This document shows positions 42,901 to 52,913 of a stretch of 64,000 nucleotides of DNA, one piece after another (within the stretch, counting starts at the first letter, position 1; each line of letters starts with the position of its first letter). Position numbers and translations under genes: made by a program. The DNA is taken from positions 10,588,001-10,652,000 of the forward strand of contig OW051494.1 in NCBI GenBank assembly GCA_932521035.1, written 5' to 3'. This stretch comes from Oscheius dolichura (lineage: Eukaryota > Nematoda > Chromadorea > Rhabditida > Rhabditidae). The notes beneath the pieces were generated by a model. It searched no databases and was not told where the DNA came from. It saw only the letters and a program-made list of their open reading frames with translations.

Positions 42901-44761
42901 TCTGCTGCTCTTAAACAGTCTGCGAGAAAATCCAGGAGACACACAAACATTATTTTTGCCGAGATTAGCCCTGGAGCGCGTTATGTAACGACCCCAACCG
43001 ATGTTTGTGGTGCTCCTGTAGTTTCTATGGGACCGTTTGTGCTGAAACATGGGCCATTCGATTTGTCTTGAAAAGCTCTACAAGACGACAGTTGAATCTC
43101 TGAAAATCACCAAGAAATGACCGAGATTGACAAAAGCATTCGTCACTCCCATTTTTGTCCAAAATGGGACTGGACAAAAAATTCCAGGAAGACCGCAGTC
43201 GTGGACTGATTCCCTTCATCATGGTAGCAACAATCGGAACGACCAGCACTTGTGGAGTGGACTGGGTCGAGGATTTGGGCCCCACCTGTGAAAAAGAACA
43301 CATCTGGCTTCATGTTGATGCTGCTTACGCCGGTATTTTTCTGTTTTATAGAATTTTATGCCCCGAAATTGGATAGGATCGTTCCTCTGCTGCCCGGAGT
43401 TCCGCTACATGGCAAAGGGGATGGAATTCGTGGACTCTTTCAACTATAACGCTCATAAGGCGATGATGATTAACTTTGACTGCTCGCCGATGTGGTAAGT
43501 TTCATTTTAATGGTGCAGAAGCTTGGTATGGCTCCATATACATCCCTAGTCTACCAAGGAGCCTGTACTCGAGCGAGTTTCCCGCTCATGCGCTTCTGTA
43601 GCTTCTTTCGTAGCGGGACTCCCCAACAGAATTGAATGTCTGGGTGATTTTCATATCACCAGAAAGAGCAAGAAATACTCTACAAGATAGCTATGGCACT
43701 TTTTTAAAAGCTGGACTTTTCCACCCTAAATGGCCAAAAGTTACTCTTGCTCTTGCCGCCGTCCAGTAGGCACGACCACTAATCTTCCATGCCTCCCCGC
43801 GGGTCGGAAAAATCAGTTTTTCGATTAGATTTTTGCATTACCGTATTCTCCAGAGAATTCTCTACAAAATTACAGTGGCGAATTTTTGAAATTGGGTCCT
43901 TTTTGGCCCCAAATTGTCGATTGACGCTCAGCCTGGTCCCTCTGATGGGGTTCCTCCTTGAAACGGCTCCTTTCCGTTATTTTTACCTGTAAATAAAAGA
44001 CATTTTTAGGTTCAAAGACGGTAAAGCGGCTGCCCGTTATTTCAACGTCGATCCCGTCTATCTTAAGCACGAACATCAGGCAGTAGCCTCCGACTATCGG
44101 GTAATCCATCCCGGAACTCTCCTAATCCCCTTTCAGCACCTTCAAGTAGCTCTCGGCCGTCGTTTTCGCTCTCTAAAAATATGGTTTGTCATCCGGAATA
44201 TGGGAATCGAACGGATACAGCAACACCTACGAAAAGTAGCGGGTTTCATTTCTAAAACAAGGAATTTTAGCAAGAACATCAGGCGAAACTGTTCGCCCAA
44301 TTGGTGGAACAAGATCCGAGATATGAAATAGTCGTCCCGCAGCATTTGGGTCTCGTCTGTTTTAAAATTAAAGGAGCTTCTAATGAAGAAAATGAAGCCT
44401 TTTGTAATTTGATTAATAGCGACGGACGAGTGCATCTTGTTCCTTCCAAGGTGAGTCGATCCTCATGTCCACACCCCTGCTTCCTCCTTCTCCTCCAGGG
44501 TGACTAGAGGGTCCTGAGCCAATTTTTTACCCCCGCCCCCTTTCCGAGGTTCTGGGGGCCCTTTCCGAGGTTCTGGGGAACGTTTTTTATGGAATTTTGA
44601 ACCGGATAGGGCCATTAATACAGGGAAAATTGAAGAATTGTTGATAATTTCAGAGCCACGGTGTCTTCTTCCTCCGCTTGGCTGTCTGCAGCCAACTGAC
44701 CCAAGACGATGACATCACCGCCACTAAAACTATCCTTGACGAACTTCTGTTGAAGAAATGA
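39985..44761 (+). CDS. Aromatic L-amino-acid decarboxylase family enzyme (527 aa, 11 exons)
   Basis: Exons 39985-40107, 40146-40337, 40382-40465, 42215-42310, 42392-42739, 43188-43332, 43377-43494, 44010-44100, 44137-44235, 44271-44450 and 44654-44761 give 528 codons in phase. It is a PLP enzyme that makes monoamines from aromatic amino acids (dopamine/serotonin or tyramine class). Seen: the start [40 protein letters not shown], the substrate loop [27 protein letters not shown] near residue 323 (PLP ring contact and Asp), and the PLP lysine in [18 protein letters not shown] near residue 357. The usual NPHK is NAHK here. An insertion ([17 protein letters not shown] to [11 protein letters not shown]) makes it longer than the usual 480 residues. 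Which amine it makes cannot be told; the [10 protein letters not shown] segment is seen. Intron 3 (1.75 kb) contains a nested antisense gene and an R1 repeat. An AATAAA signal lies at about 44817. Confidence 0.93.
41210..41659 (-). CDS. Intronless Lys/Glu-rich protein nested in a decarboxylase intron (149 aa)
   Basis: A single open frame on the minus strand lies within intron 3 of the decarboxylase. It starts [20 protein letters not shown], and continues with a long charged helix ([20 protein letters not shown]) and a Gly/Lys end ([12 protein letters not shown]). Support for a real gene: the coding strand uses C/G-rich codons unlike the surrounding intron, a TTCCCAG acceptor lies a few bases upstream of the ATG, and an AATAAA follows the stop by about 35 bases (minus strand, near 41170). 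It is likely disordered and nucleic-acid- or protein-binding; function unknown. Confidence 0.65.
   Translation of the reverse strand: MSSKEKKSLSQEPGAESSGQYGEHKTQTSSVKNEKSAKSHDDDTLRDVPAEMPEYDADIRKEISGERVTKIQEHEAERRKEKKRRQEKAEVEEKEREKEKQPPASEKEPAPDSDPKKDHPASNDHPAEKSRTDSHGAGRGKGGGGEKSR
41780..42080 (+). repeat. Dispersed repeat R1 (short form) in a decarboxylase intron
   Basis: Head ACCGAAGCTTCTGGTCAAGA, landmark TATCATATACCGTTAGAAAG, then GGAAATTTGAATATTCAAAA and tail AAATGGAACCTGAATTTTTT. The second half of the central AGAGCTCGTCGAGCTCT palindrome is deleted. Confidence 0.7.
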
Positions 44762-44953
44762 ATCATTTAATCAGCATAAGATGACTTTCCCATTATATTT
44801 TGTAGATTATTTTTCAAATAAAAATTGTGTCGTGCATTTCGTCCCGGGACCCTGCCCAGAGAATTTAAGAAACTGCGATTAAAGTAGGGGAATATTTATT
44901 GACACGAGTAAACATGGACCAGTAGGAAGTATCAGTAATTTGTTCTCCGGACC

Positions 44954-45626
44954 TTAAGCCTCAACCCAGGCGAAGCGCTTCTTGACTTCTTCCTTCTGCT
45001 CGTCGGTCATGTCGTCCTCCAGCATGTAGATGTATCTCAGCTCCTCGACCGATTTTCCGTTTCCAATATTGGCGATCTTCTGGCATAGGATGTCAATCAG
45101 TCCGGGGATATCGAGATAATCAGCTCCCTAAAATGGACAATTATCGACTTGACCAAAGACCAACCAAAAGCATGTCAACCAGCATTTCCGAGTCGACGTC
45201 CATGTATTCCTCATCGTAGCGGGTCAACTGGACACGGGGATCCTCGTGTGGCTTTTTGTAGCGGTACTTCTCCTTCCGGTGGTCGTAGCACCATTCTAGG
45301 ATTTTCTCCAGGACGGCGGAGGTGATGGTGGTGAGAGGGAGAGACTCCTTGAGCACCTGGTTGTTATCCGTGTCCTCCTCTGCTCCGCCATTCAACCCCG
45401 ACAGATTGTCGACCATCTTCCGGAGGAGGTTCGACTGGAAGGCGGCGTCCTCGTCGACTAGGAACTCCTTTCCATCACTGGTGACCAGGGACAGCTGCCG
45501 GACTTTGGGGTGGATCTCCCAACGGAGTTTGATGTGCTCCTGGCCCGGGAGAACACGACAACAGCAGTGGGCCTGGTGGGCGGCGGGAGCAGAAGCAGGA
45601 GCGGAGGAGGTAGCTTCGTCGGCCAT
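44954..45626 (-). CDS. Skp1-related SCF adaptor (211 aa, 2 exons)
   Basis: Minus-strand exons 45165-45626 and 44954-45127 give 212 codons. Skp1 links F-box proteins to cullin-1 in SCF ubiquitin ligases. Seen: VRQLSLVTSDGKEFLVDEDA (BTB/POZ start), LPLTTITSAVLEKILEWCYD with the HR..KY..KP linker, MLVDMLLGADYLDIPGLIDI, and the F-box-binding end KSVEELRYIYMLEDDMT to the final WVEA. The first 40 residues (Ala/Ser-rich, HCCCR) are an extension compared with the usual 165; an upstream in-frame ATG at 45707 would add 27 more. It is convergent with the decarboxylase, 3' ends about 190 bases apart, with its own AATAAA near 44889. It is one of the nematode-expanded skr family; the number is not assignable. 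Confidence 0.93.
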
Positions 45627-45794
45627 CTTTGGAGGAGAACAGGGAGAACGTGGAAAGCGAGAGGAGGACCAGTACTTATAGGAGTTGGCCCAAGGAGGCG
45701 GAGCCAAGTACAGATGATTCGGGAAAGCCGTCGGAACACTGCCAGGTTAATTGGTCGCGTCCGAGAGTTGGGGATGATTTTGAGAAGAAAATCG

Positions 45795-46070
45795 ATAAAT
45801 ATAACATTCTTGGCCAGGGTCGATTTGGTGGGAAAACACGAAACCCGGCTCAAATAGGCCATTTCCAAGCCGTTAGCCCTCAAAGATACCGGGAAGGATA
45901 TTTTGAATATTCCAATTTCCTATTTGAACTTGAAATAGGTGCATAACATTCATTCGGCGGGGATAAATAGAGTTCTAGATAGAGCTCGAAGAGCTCATTT
46001 GGCGGGGATAAATAGAGTTCTAGATAGAGCTCGAAGAGCTCTTTCTAACGGTATATGATTGGCCAAAGTG
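45795..46070 (-). repeat. Dispersed repeat R1 with internal 47-bp tandem duplication
   Basis: Minus-oriented short form. The segment GGCGGGGATAAATAGAGTTC with its following palindrome occurs twice in a row (about 45957 and 46003), a local duplication seen in no other copy. Confidence 0.7.
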
Positions 46071-46253
46071 CCCGCTGTTTACAAAATTGTCAAAACCCGT
46101 CAACTTCCCTAGAAGCAATTCCTCGGGCCATGACGGAAAAATCCTGTCCAGAATGGGTCAGAAGCGAAGTTCCGGTCAGTTCAACGTGTGCCCAGTTGGC
46201 AGAACTGTCTGTCTTCCCGTCCCTCTCCATCTCCATTTCTCTGTCCAGAGAGA

Positions 46254-48419
46254 ATGGGACCCATCGAGCCGTGGCGCATCCCCGCCTGGCCGAGGAAGGA
46301 GACCCTCGAGGGAACCTATAGTGTCAGTTCATTTACCCCCTGGGTTTTCCTAATTTTTTGCCTTTTTCAGATTGTCAGAAACCTGCGCTCCATCTACGAC
46401 TGTAAAAACGACGGCAAAGCCCAGCAGCTGCTTGGTGAACTGACCAGACGCATCGAGCTGCACCGGGAATCTCTTCAAAAAGTCGAAAAATTTGCATATG
46501 GTCGGTTTTCTCCGCTTTTCTCGGCTAAAATAAAGATTTTCAGACCTAGTGAGCGCGTATTTCAGTCCTGCCGAGAATGGAGAACCATCGGAATCAGAAG
46601 AAACCCCGCCCACAGTTTCGCCGCCCTCTTCAGCGGAAGAAGAGCCCGCCCCTGTAGAAGAGAAGCCAAAAGAGAAAAAGAGTCCCGAACCGGTCCGTTT
46701 TTGACCATTTCCCGCCATCTTTGCCAGTCGACAGACCTTTAAAATACAGTAGAAGAGTTATCTGGCGTACTGTATTAGCAGTAAAGGCGCGCCAATGAAC
46801 CTACGTAAACAGCGGGCACCGCAAAGATCCGCCGCTTTTAATTGAAAGACCCGCGCAAATTTTTGAATTTTAGTGAAGGCGGCAATTTATGGCTTACTGT
46901 AAGAGCGCGCCAGTGAACTTACGTAAACGGCGGACAAACCGTTACCTGGTGCCGTCCGAAATTCACAAATTTGAAGCTTTACCAGCATTTTTCAGTCGAT
47001 TTTGACAATTTTATAATTTTTAAATTAGTTTTTCGTAATCAGCAGAAAGTTCTAAACATGATAAAGCTAATAAAAAAATCTAACACTCATTTAATTTAAA
47101 AATAACCGCAGTTTCAGGTCGTGATCCAAGGGCAGCAACTGGGCTATCCGTCTCAAATTCGCTTCAGCCCTGGCCAAGAGATCAAAGCCTGTATTGAGCA
47201 CGCGCTGAGCCCGTTGGAATTCCACATCATCCAAACGGATGACCTCGAGCGACGCCGGGCCATCCAGGCCGCGCTGACCAAGCGCCTCGTCCACCTGGTC
47301 GTGTTGGAGCAGCTGGAGCGCGGTCCGTGCGCCGTCTTCTATCGGAAGGCCGTCTACCGCGGGATGATTCAACTGAGCGGAACTAGTGACGTGTTGATCT
47401 GTCTGGTGGATTACGGTACCTGTCATTTTGTCTCGAGGAAACATGTCTACCATCTGCCGGAGGATATTCGCCGCCTTTGTCAGCCGCTGGCTTATTTCTG
47501 CTGTCTAGCGGACACGGAGAAACGATGGACCACCAATGCCGTCATCACGGACTTCTCTAAGATCTCCACCAAACCCGACGTTCTTATTACTGGTACGTGT
47601 ATTTTCAAATGGGAGATAAGGGCGGGAAGGCCGGACTTGGACGGACTTGTACTACAAAAATACCATTTTTCATCGGTTTTTGACCATTCTCAAGAAATTG
47701 TGCACGTCCAAGTTGAATGACACGGGGTTAGTTATGTAGAAAGTAGCAACAAGTACAAAAAAACGCCATAGTTTGGTTTTAGCGGGCAACCTAAGCGCGC
47801 CCCAGGTTCGCGCCTCTGTTACTCTGTTATTCAATAAAAAGTGGCTAAAATGTTTCCAAAGTAGGTTCAGAATGTACAGAATTGTCTGCTGATTATGGTA
47901 GAACCAATATGTGTTCAATAAAATTTGGATAAGCTGTTCAAAATGTATTCGAAGCGCGCGATACCATTCTTGCGAGCCTTGGCGCGCGTGAGGTGCTGTA
48001 AAACCTCCCCCCCCCCCACAAAAAAAATTGGCCAAAATATTTGAATCGGAGTACTGTATCTAGATAATAAGATACTCTTCTTTATATGATCCAATTTGTT
48101 TTCAGCTTGTGGCAGTCTTCGCGACGGTAACCGAGAGATAGTCTACCTTCCGGCAGAGGAGCAGAAAAGTAGCAAGACTGCTGCCCAACAACACGTCCGT
48201 AAGAAAGTGAAGAAGAATCACGGAAAAGGCCATCTGAATACGTGTCCGCCCCTCGACTTGTACAACCTGCCGGATGAGTATGGCGAATGGGAGGAAGATG
48301 AATTCCCGACGCTCTGTGATCCCTGTTCTACGACCCCGGCGGCGACGACGACGGCCATTCCAAGCTATCCGATCATCAAGACAGAAATAGACAAAAATAT
48401 TTGTATTATTAATATTTAA
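46254..48419 (+). CDS. Tudor-domain protein (378 aa, 5 exons)
   Basis: Exons 46254-46322, 46371-46500, 46544-46692, 47118-47592 and 48106-48419 give 379 codons. The N-terminus is helical (IVRNLRSIYDCKNDGKAQQL), followed by an acidic Pro/Ser/Glu linker. The central part has a Tudor fold with its extended OB-like flanks: CAVFYRKAVYRGMIQLS, then VLICLVDYGTCHFVSRKHVY, the DYG hallmark, and LPEDIRRLCQPLAYFCCLA. Tudor domains of this type bind dimethyl-arginine tails, often in germ-granule small-RNA complexes; that role here is inference. The aromatic cage looks partial. The C-terminus has a KKVKKNHGKGH basic stretch. The start follows a TCTGTCCAG acceptor by five bases. Intron 3 contains a direct repeat (about 46790 and 46905, GCGCGCCA.TGAAC core). 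Confidence 0.82.
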
Positions 48420-48639
48420 GATATGCATTATGCAAAGGTTATTTTCTAATGAAAGCTATATGTTTTTGTTCTTGTGTTAGTTTTGTGTTTAGGGGGACGG
48501 TTTAGGGGAGTTGAACGCTCCCTCTAGGATCTTCTGGAGTCTATTGATCGAAATTGAACTGGAAAAAAGGTGTGGGACAGCTCAAAGGACCTGGCTGCGA
48601 AATTGGAAAACGAACAGGTGGAGGGTGGCTTATATATAA

Positions 48640-49160
48640 CCGAAGCTCCTGATGAAGAATCGAAAGGTTCCGTCCCAAGTAATCCACTTGTGTGGATCTA
48701 TCATATGCTGGAAAGAGCACGTCGAGATCTACAAGATGCTGTTTTTATTTCGGCCAGAATGAATTTCCTGCACCTATTTCGGGTTGAAATAGGTCCTATA
48801 CAAACCCTCCCCAGCAGTCTCTATTGAGTTATCCCCTCCCAAGACTGATGGAGGAGCCACGGCCCGAAATCTTGACTTGAATAAAATTATGACAGCTCGT
48901 TGGACTCGTCTCGTCGAGCTGGCCAAGTAGAACCGGGTCCCATAGCCGTTGCCCTTCCTATTCAACAGCACCAGGGCGATTGAGGCAAATGGAAGATTTG
49001 AATATTCAAAATATCCTCTCTAGCATCTTTGAGAGCTTTGAGGGGTGGAAATGGCTTATTTGAGTCGGGTTTTGTGTTGTTCCCACCAAATGGACCATGG
49101 CGAAGAAGATCTGATAGAGGAATCCACAAAAATGGAACCTGATTTTTTCAAACCATGTGA
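48640..49160 (+). repeat. Dispersed repeat R1, full length
   Basis: The most complete copy: head CGAAAGGTTCCGTCCCAAGT, landmark ATCATATGCTGGAAAGAGCA, GGTTGAAATAGGTC, GACTGATGGAGGAGCCACGG, GCCCTTCCTATTCAACAGCA, AGATTTGAATATTCAAAATA and tail AATGGAACCTGATTTTTTCA. It serves as reference for the family. Confidence 0.75.
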
Positions 49161-49330
49161 TCCCTCACCATAGTGGAGATTATCAGATCCTCGCGGCGAC
49201 GCGATTAGGAACATAGTACTCTACAGAAAGAGCACAATTTATAGTTTATAGTAACTGAAACAGGTAGAGATAAAGATGAAACCCGTAAAATGAGCAAGAT
49301 AAGTTGAAGGATTCTTCCCACAATGTCCTA

Positions 49331-50257
49331 CACGGTATCGTCTTCATCCTCTCATATTCTAGCCGGACGCCTATCTTGAGATCGTGGATCGGATAGCCGA
49401 TAATTGTTGGCTTCGATTCCATACAGCGCTGATTTTCTGGCTAAATTCTACTCATTCGATGAGTCCAAAAACCTCACCACTCTGTAATAAACCCCATCCA
49501 GGGCGATTCGTGTAACACTGGCAGCTTCGGCCAGTGTTCCAGTGAAAAGAACGTCCTCCACTTCGAAGACCCGATAATGGGGAGCCTCCAGGAGGATGGC
49601 TTTTAGAGCTGGGGCGGAGAAGACGTAGAGGGGACCGTTGACATAGGTGGGAAGAATTTCCGGGGAGTAGGAAGAGGCCGGGATGTACCAAGGGTCATAG
49701 GGATCCCGGTGAGCCTGTACATTTTCCCATAAGAAGCCCATAATAAAGCGAGAGAAGTGAACTTCTTTGTTGACTGCTCGGTAGAGCTGGAAATTATTAT
49801 TTTGGTTATTAAATTAGGGAACAACTAACTCTATCAACCTCCAACATCACGTCGGTGTCGACTTTGGCGACATCCGCCAGCGGGTAATACTTTGTGATCC
49901 ATTTATAGACGAGCAACAGCTTATAGACCAGTCCCTTGTATGTTTCCCGGCCTCTGGCCATCAGAATATCCCTGTACTTTCTATTTTCTTCTTTTATCAG
50001 CTGCTGGGTGTAGTTGTCGCAATTTACGGCAAAAATTACGGAAACAAGTCCATCCTGACGTGATTTATAGGGAAAAATATGAGAAAATACCCGAATAGCG
50101 TGAGAATTATTGGAATTGGCCCAGCTGTCCCGGATCTCGGCTCTTCTCTCTTCCATATGGGGTTCAATTGGGATTATTATGATCATTGTAGCCTTCGGAG
50201 AGACACGGGGATCTGTCAAATTGATCCTGAAATTATATTTTTCTGTCAAAAGAGGAG
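49331..50257 (-). repeat. Inverted-duplication arm 1 (927 bp)
   Basis: This arm is nearly identical, in inverse orientation, to 53261-55344 once the 1157-bp insertion in the latter is removed; both are then exactly 927 bp. It spans from inside intron 2 (just upstream of the catalytic-core exon) through the 3' end of the GT31 gene and about 115 bases beyond the stop. The only differences I noticed are two bases in a putative mini-intron. Confidence 0.9.
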
Positions 50258-50805
50258 CTAGGCCCAGGAGTAAGGTGGCAAACTAGGTCCGTCACAGCAT
50301 GGCTCATTTCCCCTCATTTGAGCTATTGCACCGAAAATTCGCTATAAGGTAGCGCTCCTCCCCCTACTTCGGGCCAGTAAGGCGCATTTCGCGTGCCAAC
50401 AGTAGGTTTTTTTTCGGTGCAATAGTCCCAATATACCAATTACAGTATTCCAAACATAATAGACCTACTGCACCGAAAAAGCGCCAAGGCCCATTTCCCC
50501 CAGAATCCGCAGGCCCTTTTCCCGGTATTACAGTATAATTTTCCGCCTTTACTTACATTTTCGGCGGCATTTTGAATAGTTCCAACCATCTGGTTTGATT
50601 AGGTTCGGTGTATTTTAGCAACTCGGCTCGTGGCTTCCACTCCCCGGCCGGTTTCTCCAGTTCTCCATAAAATAAATACCAATAGATAATTATACAGCCA
50701 ACGGCAAGAAGTACACGATAATAACGGCGTAAAAGTCTATAGAGGAGTTCTAAAATTGTATATTCTTTACAAGAAATAGAGAAAACCTGGACCTCTTCTT
50801 TTCAT
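49448..50805 (-). CDS. GT31 (beta-1,3-galactosyltransferase-like) enzyme, copy 1 (313 aa, 4 exons)
   Basis: Minus-strand exons 50793-50805, 50557-50749, 49830-50226 and 49448-49786 give 314 codons. It would be a type II Golgi membrane glycosyltransferase adding a beta-1,3-linked sugar. Seen: a basic start MKRRELLYRLLRRYYR, the anchor VLLAVGCIIIYWYLFY, then ERRAEIRDSWA (family RxxIRxTW), VIFAVN, NRKYRDILM, ETYKGLVYKLLLVYKW, the DxD metal site in VAKVDTDVMLEV, LPTYVNGPLYVFS and the catalytic-side EVEDVLFTG. A 36-base in-frame segment (50055-50090) has intron borders and no stop; splicing it out gives 301 residues and a better family alignment. The exon of 193 bases is diverged from copy 2 while the rest is nearly identical. 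Intron 2 contains an R2 repeat. Confidence 0.85.
50308..50530. repeat. Dispersed repeat R2 in intron 2 of GT31 copy 1
   Basis: It has the same order as the 16877 copy: GAGCTATTGCACCGAAAATT, GGCGCATTTCGCGTGCCAAC, TTTTTCGGTGCAATAGTCCC and CTGCACCGAAAAAGCGCCAA. GT31 copy 2 lacks it, so it inserted after the two genes separated or was lost by copy 2. Confidence 0.65.
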
Positions 50806-52913
50806 AGCTCCATTGTCTTCATTTTGTTTGGTGAGATCTGAACTGCCGTGTTTTTCATGGAAAGGCGGCTGTTTTCCCATACGAAAGTGGCGGACAAATG
50901 GCAGAGAAGGGGACAAAGCAGGGGGAAAGAGGCACACATAAAATGATGGTCTCTCCGATCTATTCAGGTCAATAAAAAGAGAAAATTGCCTCGATGACAT
51001 GGCTGGACAATAAAGTATGGGAAACTGTTGGTAGTCGCCGAATTTGTGGTTTCTATTGGTTTATTTGCTGTTGTTTTGATTGCAAATGGGAAAAATTACA
51101 AAGAGAACAGGAAGAAAATCAAAATTCTAGGATGGCCCCGCCGCGTTACGCAACATATCCTCAGGCAAAGTTTGAGGCTAAGGTGTTTTTTTCGGGGCGG
51201 TTGAGATATGCCTGGTGTCATTAGGATCGTCTTGACGTGCTCTCCAACTAGGTCTTTGAATTTTTGAAATTGACCAAGAAGTACCCGAGATACGGACACA
51301 AACACCCGACGCTCCCGTCTACACCCAAAATCGGGCGCGCCTAAAAACAGGCGAGAAATTGGGAGTTTTACCCATGGCTAGTAACTTTTGAGCAACGTTT
51401 TTAGGTCAAATTTGTACACCAAAAGCAGTAGCAGCGGCTTCTATTGTTTTAAACGGCCGCCGTTCATGTTAAATTCCACTTTTCCCGGTCATGGCGCCGG
51501 CCTGGTCAAATACTAACCCCTCCCGATATAATTATCCGGCCAGGTGGCTCAATTTTTCTTGTGAATGATACAGAATAGAGGCCACTTCTTCGCGATCGTA
51601 AATTCGCTTGTGTGTGTGAAAAGGGGATAATAAACTCTTCGGCGCTAATAACTAACGCCTGGTCGTTTTGAAGCGGAAAATTACTCGCCTGACGAATAGA
51701 TTCTATTGTTCGGGCTTTTCTGTCGGGGGGAGTCGGATTCAAAGAGAATGAATATCAAATAAGGAAGAAAGAGAGAATCGAGAAGCAGAAGAAGGAGCCG
51801 GCCAATCAATTTGTTTACAGGAAGAGAGTCAAAAAAAAGCACGGGAGAGAACCATGAATCGGCGGAGGTGGGGGATTATCCTCGGAGGAGATATTTGTAG
51901 CGGGCAATTGCAACGGGCAGCCGGCTGGCCGGCGCGCGCAGATGGAAAATAGCACCGTGTTGCCCTGGGAAACGTGGATGTTTAATCAGAAACTGACCGG
52001 AGACGGGGGAAAGAGGACAAGGAGCTAGAGAAAGACAATAACATTCCGGGAAGATGTGAAAACTTCCGAATATCCTTTGAAGAGAGGGAAAATAGAAAAC
52101 ATACCGCTTGTCAGGGGGTTCCCAACGGGGAGAGCAGGACTTTCCACGATTGAGTTCACTGAAGATTCCATCACAACCCTCAAAAATCCACTAATTCATC
52201 GTTCAATTTCAAATTTTACCATAAACAGGCGGCAGACGGTTCAGCTCCCCTCCTTTCCAAATTTCCTAATAAAAATCAGCGGATTCCAGAATATAAAATG
52301 CTCAGGGAAAATGAGAACTATAATGAGAAGAAAATGAGAACTACTAAGCGGTCCACGTGGTTTTGTTGATAAGGGATAGGACAGAGCGGGACAGTGATTC
52401 ATAGCACAGCATCGTGGGAACACACTGGGAGAAAACCATTAGCTCGGGATTTAGGACAGTCCGGTCTTCAAGGACCGCTTCTCAAGTATCGTCTCTATCA
52501 ATATACTGCCATAGCGAGTATTGTAGGGCAAAAACTCCCAATCCAGGTTTTCCGAATCTCGCTTTTTGGGCGCGCCCGTTTCGACCGTTTTTCCAGAGTA
52601 TCGTCTAGTCTTTAAAAAGTGTAACAAGCCGTACCATTTTTCCCGTGGAAAGCTCTACAAATAGGCTTTTAAATATCGGAAAATGGTCCAGAAATGGCCG
52701 AGATATAACGGCATTAATAGTGCGACTCAAACAAGCGCGCCAATATCGCCTGTTGGGCGTTAACGATGGAAAATTGACCGACGAAGTAAAGATTATACCA
52801 TACTTGTCAAAACAGCTCAATCAGCTCAACCAGAATCCAAAACCAAAATCTCTCCATTCTCTTTCTCCACTGGACTTCGAGCCCGGTCGGTTGAGCCTCG
52901 CTTCTACCCAATT
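50806..52913. other. Gene-free spacer between the two GT31 genes
   Basis: About 2.1 kb between two divergently transcribed paralogues; it should contain both promoters. No gene, repeat of the R families or recognised motif was found. There is one weak C/G-rich stretch at about 51890-51950. Confidence 0.45.

Noticed and set aside
45142-45707. Upstream ATG of the Skp1-related gene as the true start
   Set aside because: Residues encoded between 45707 and 45626 are Pro/Ser-rich without similarity; the ATG at 45626 gives MADEAT and is the more likely start, though the longer form is not excluded.
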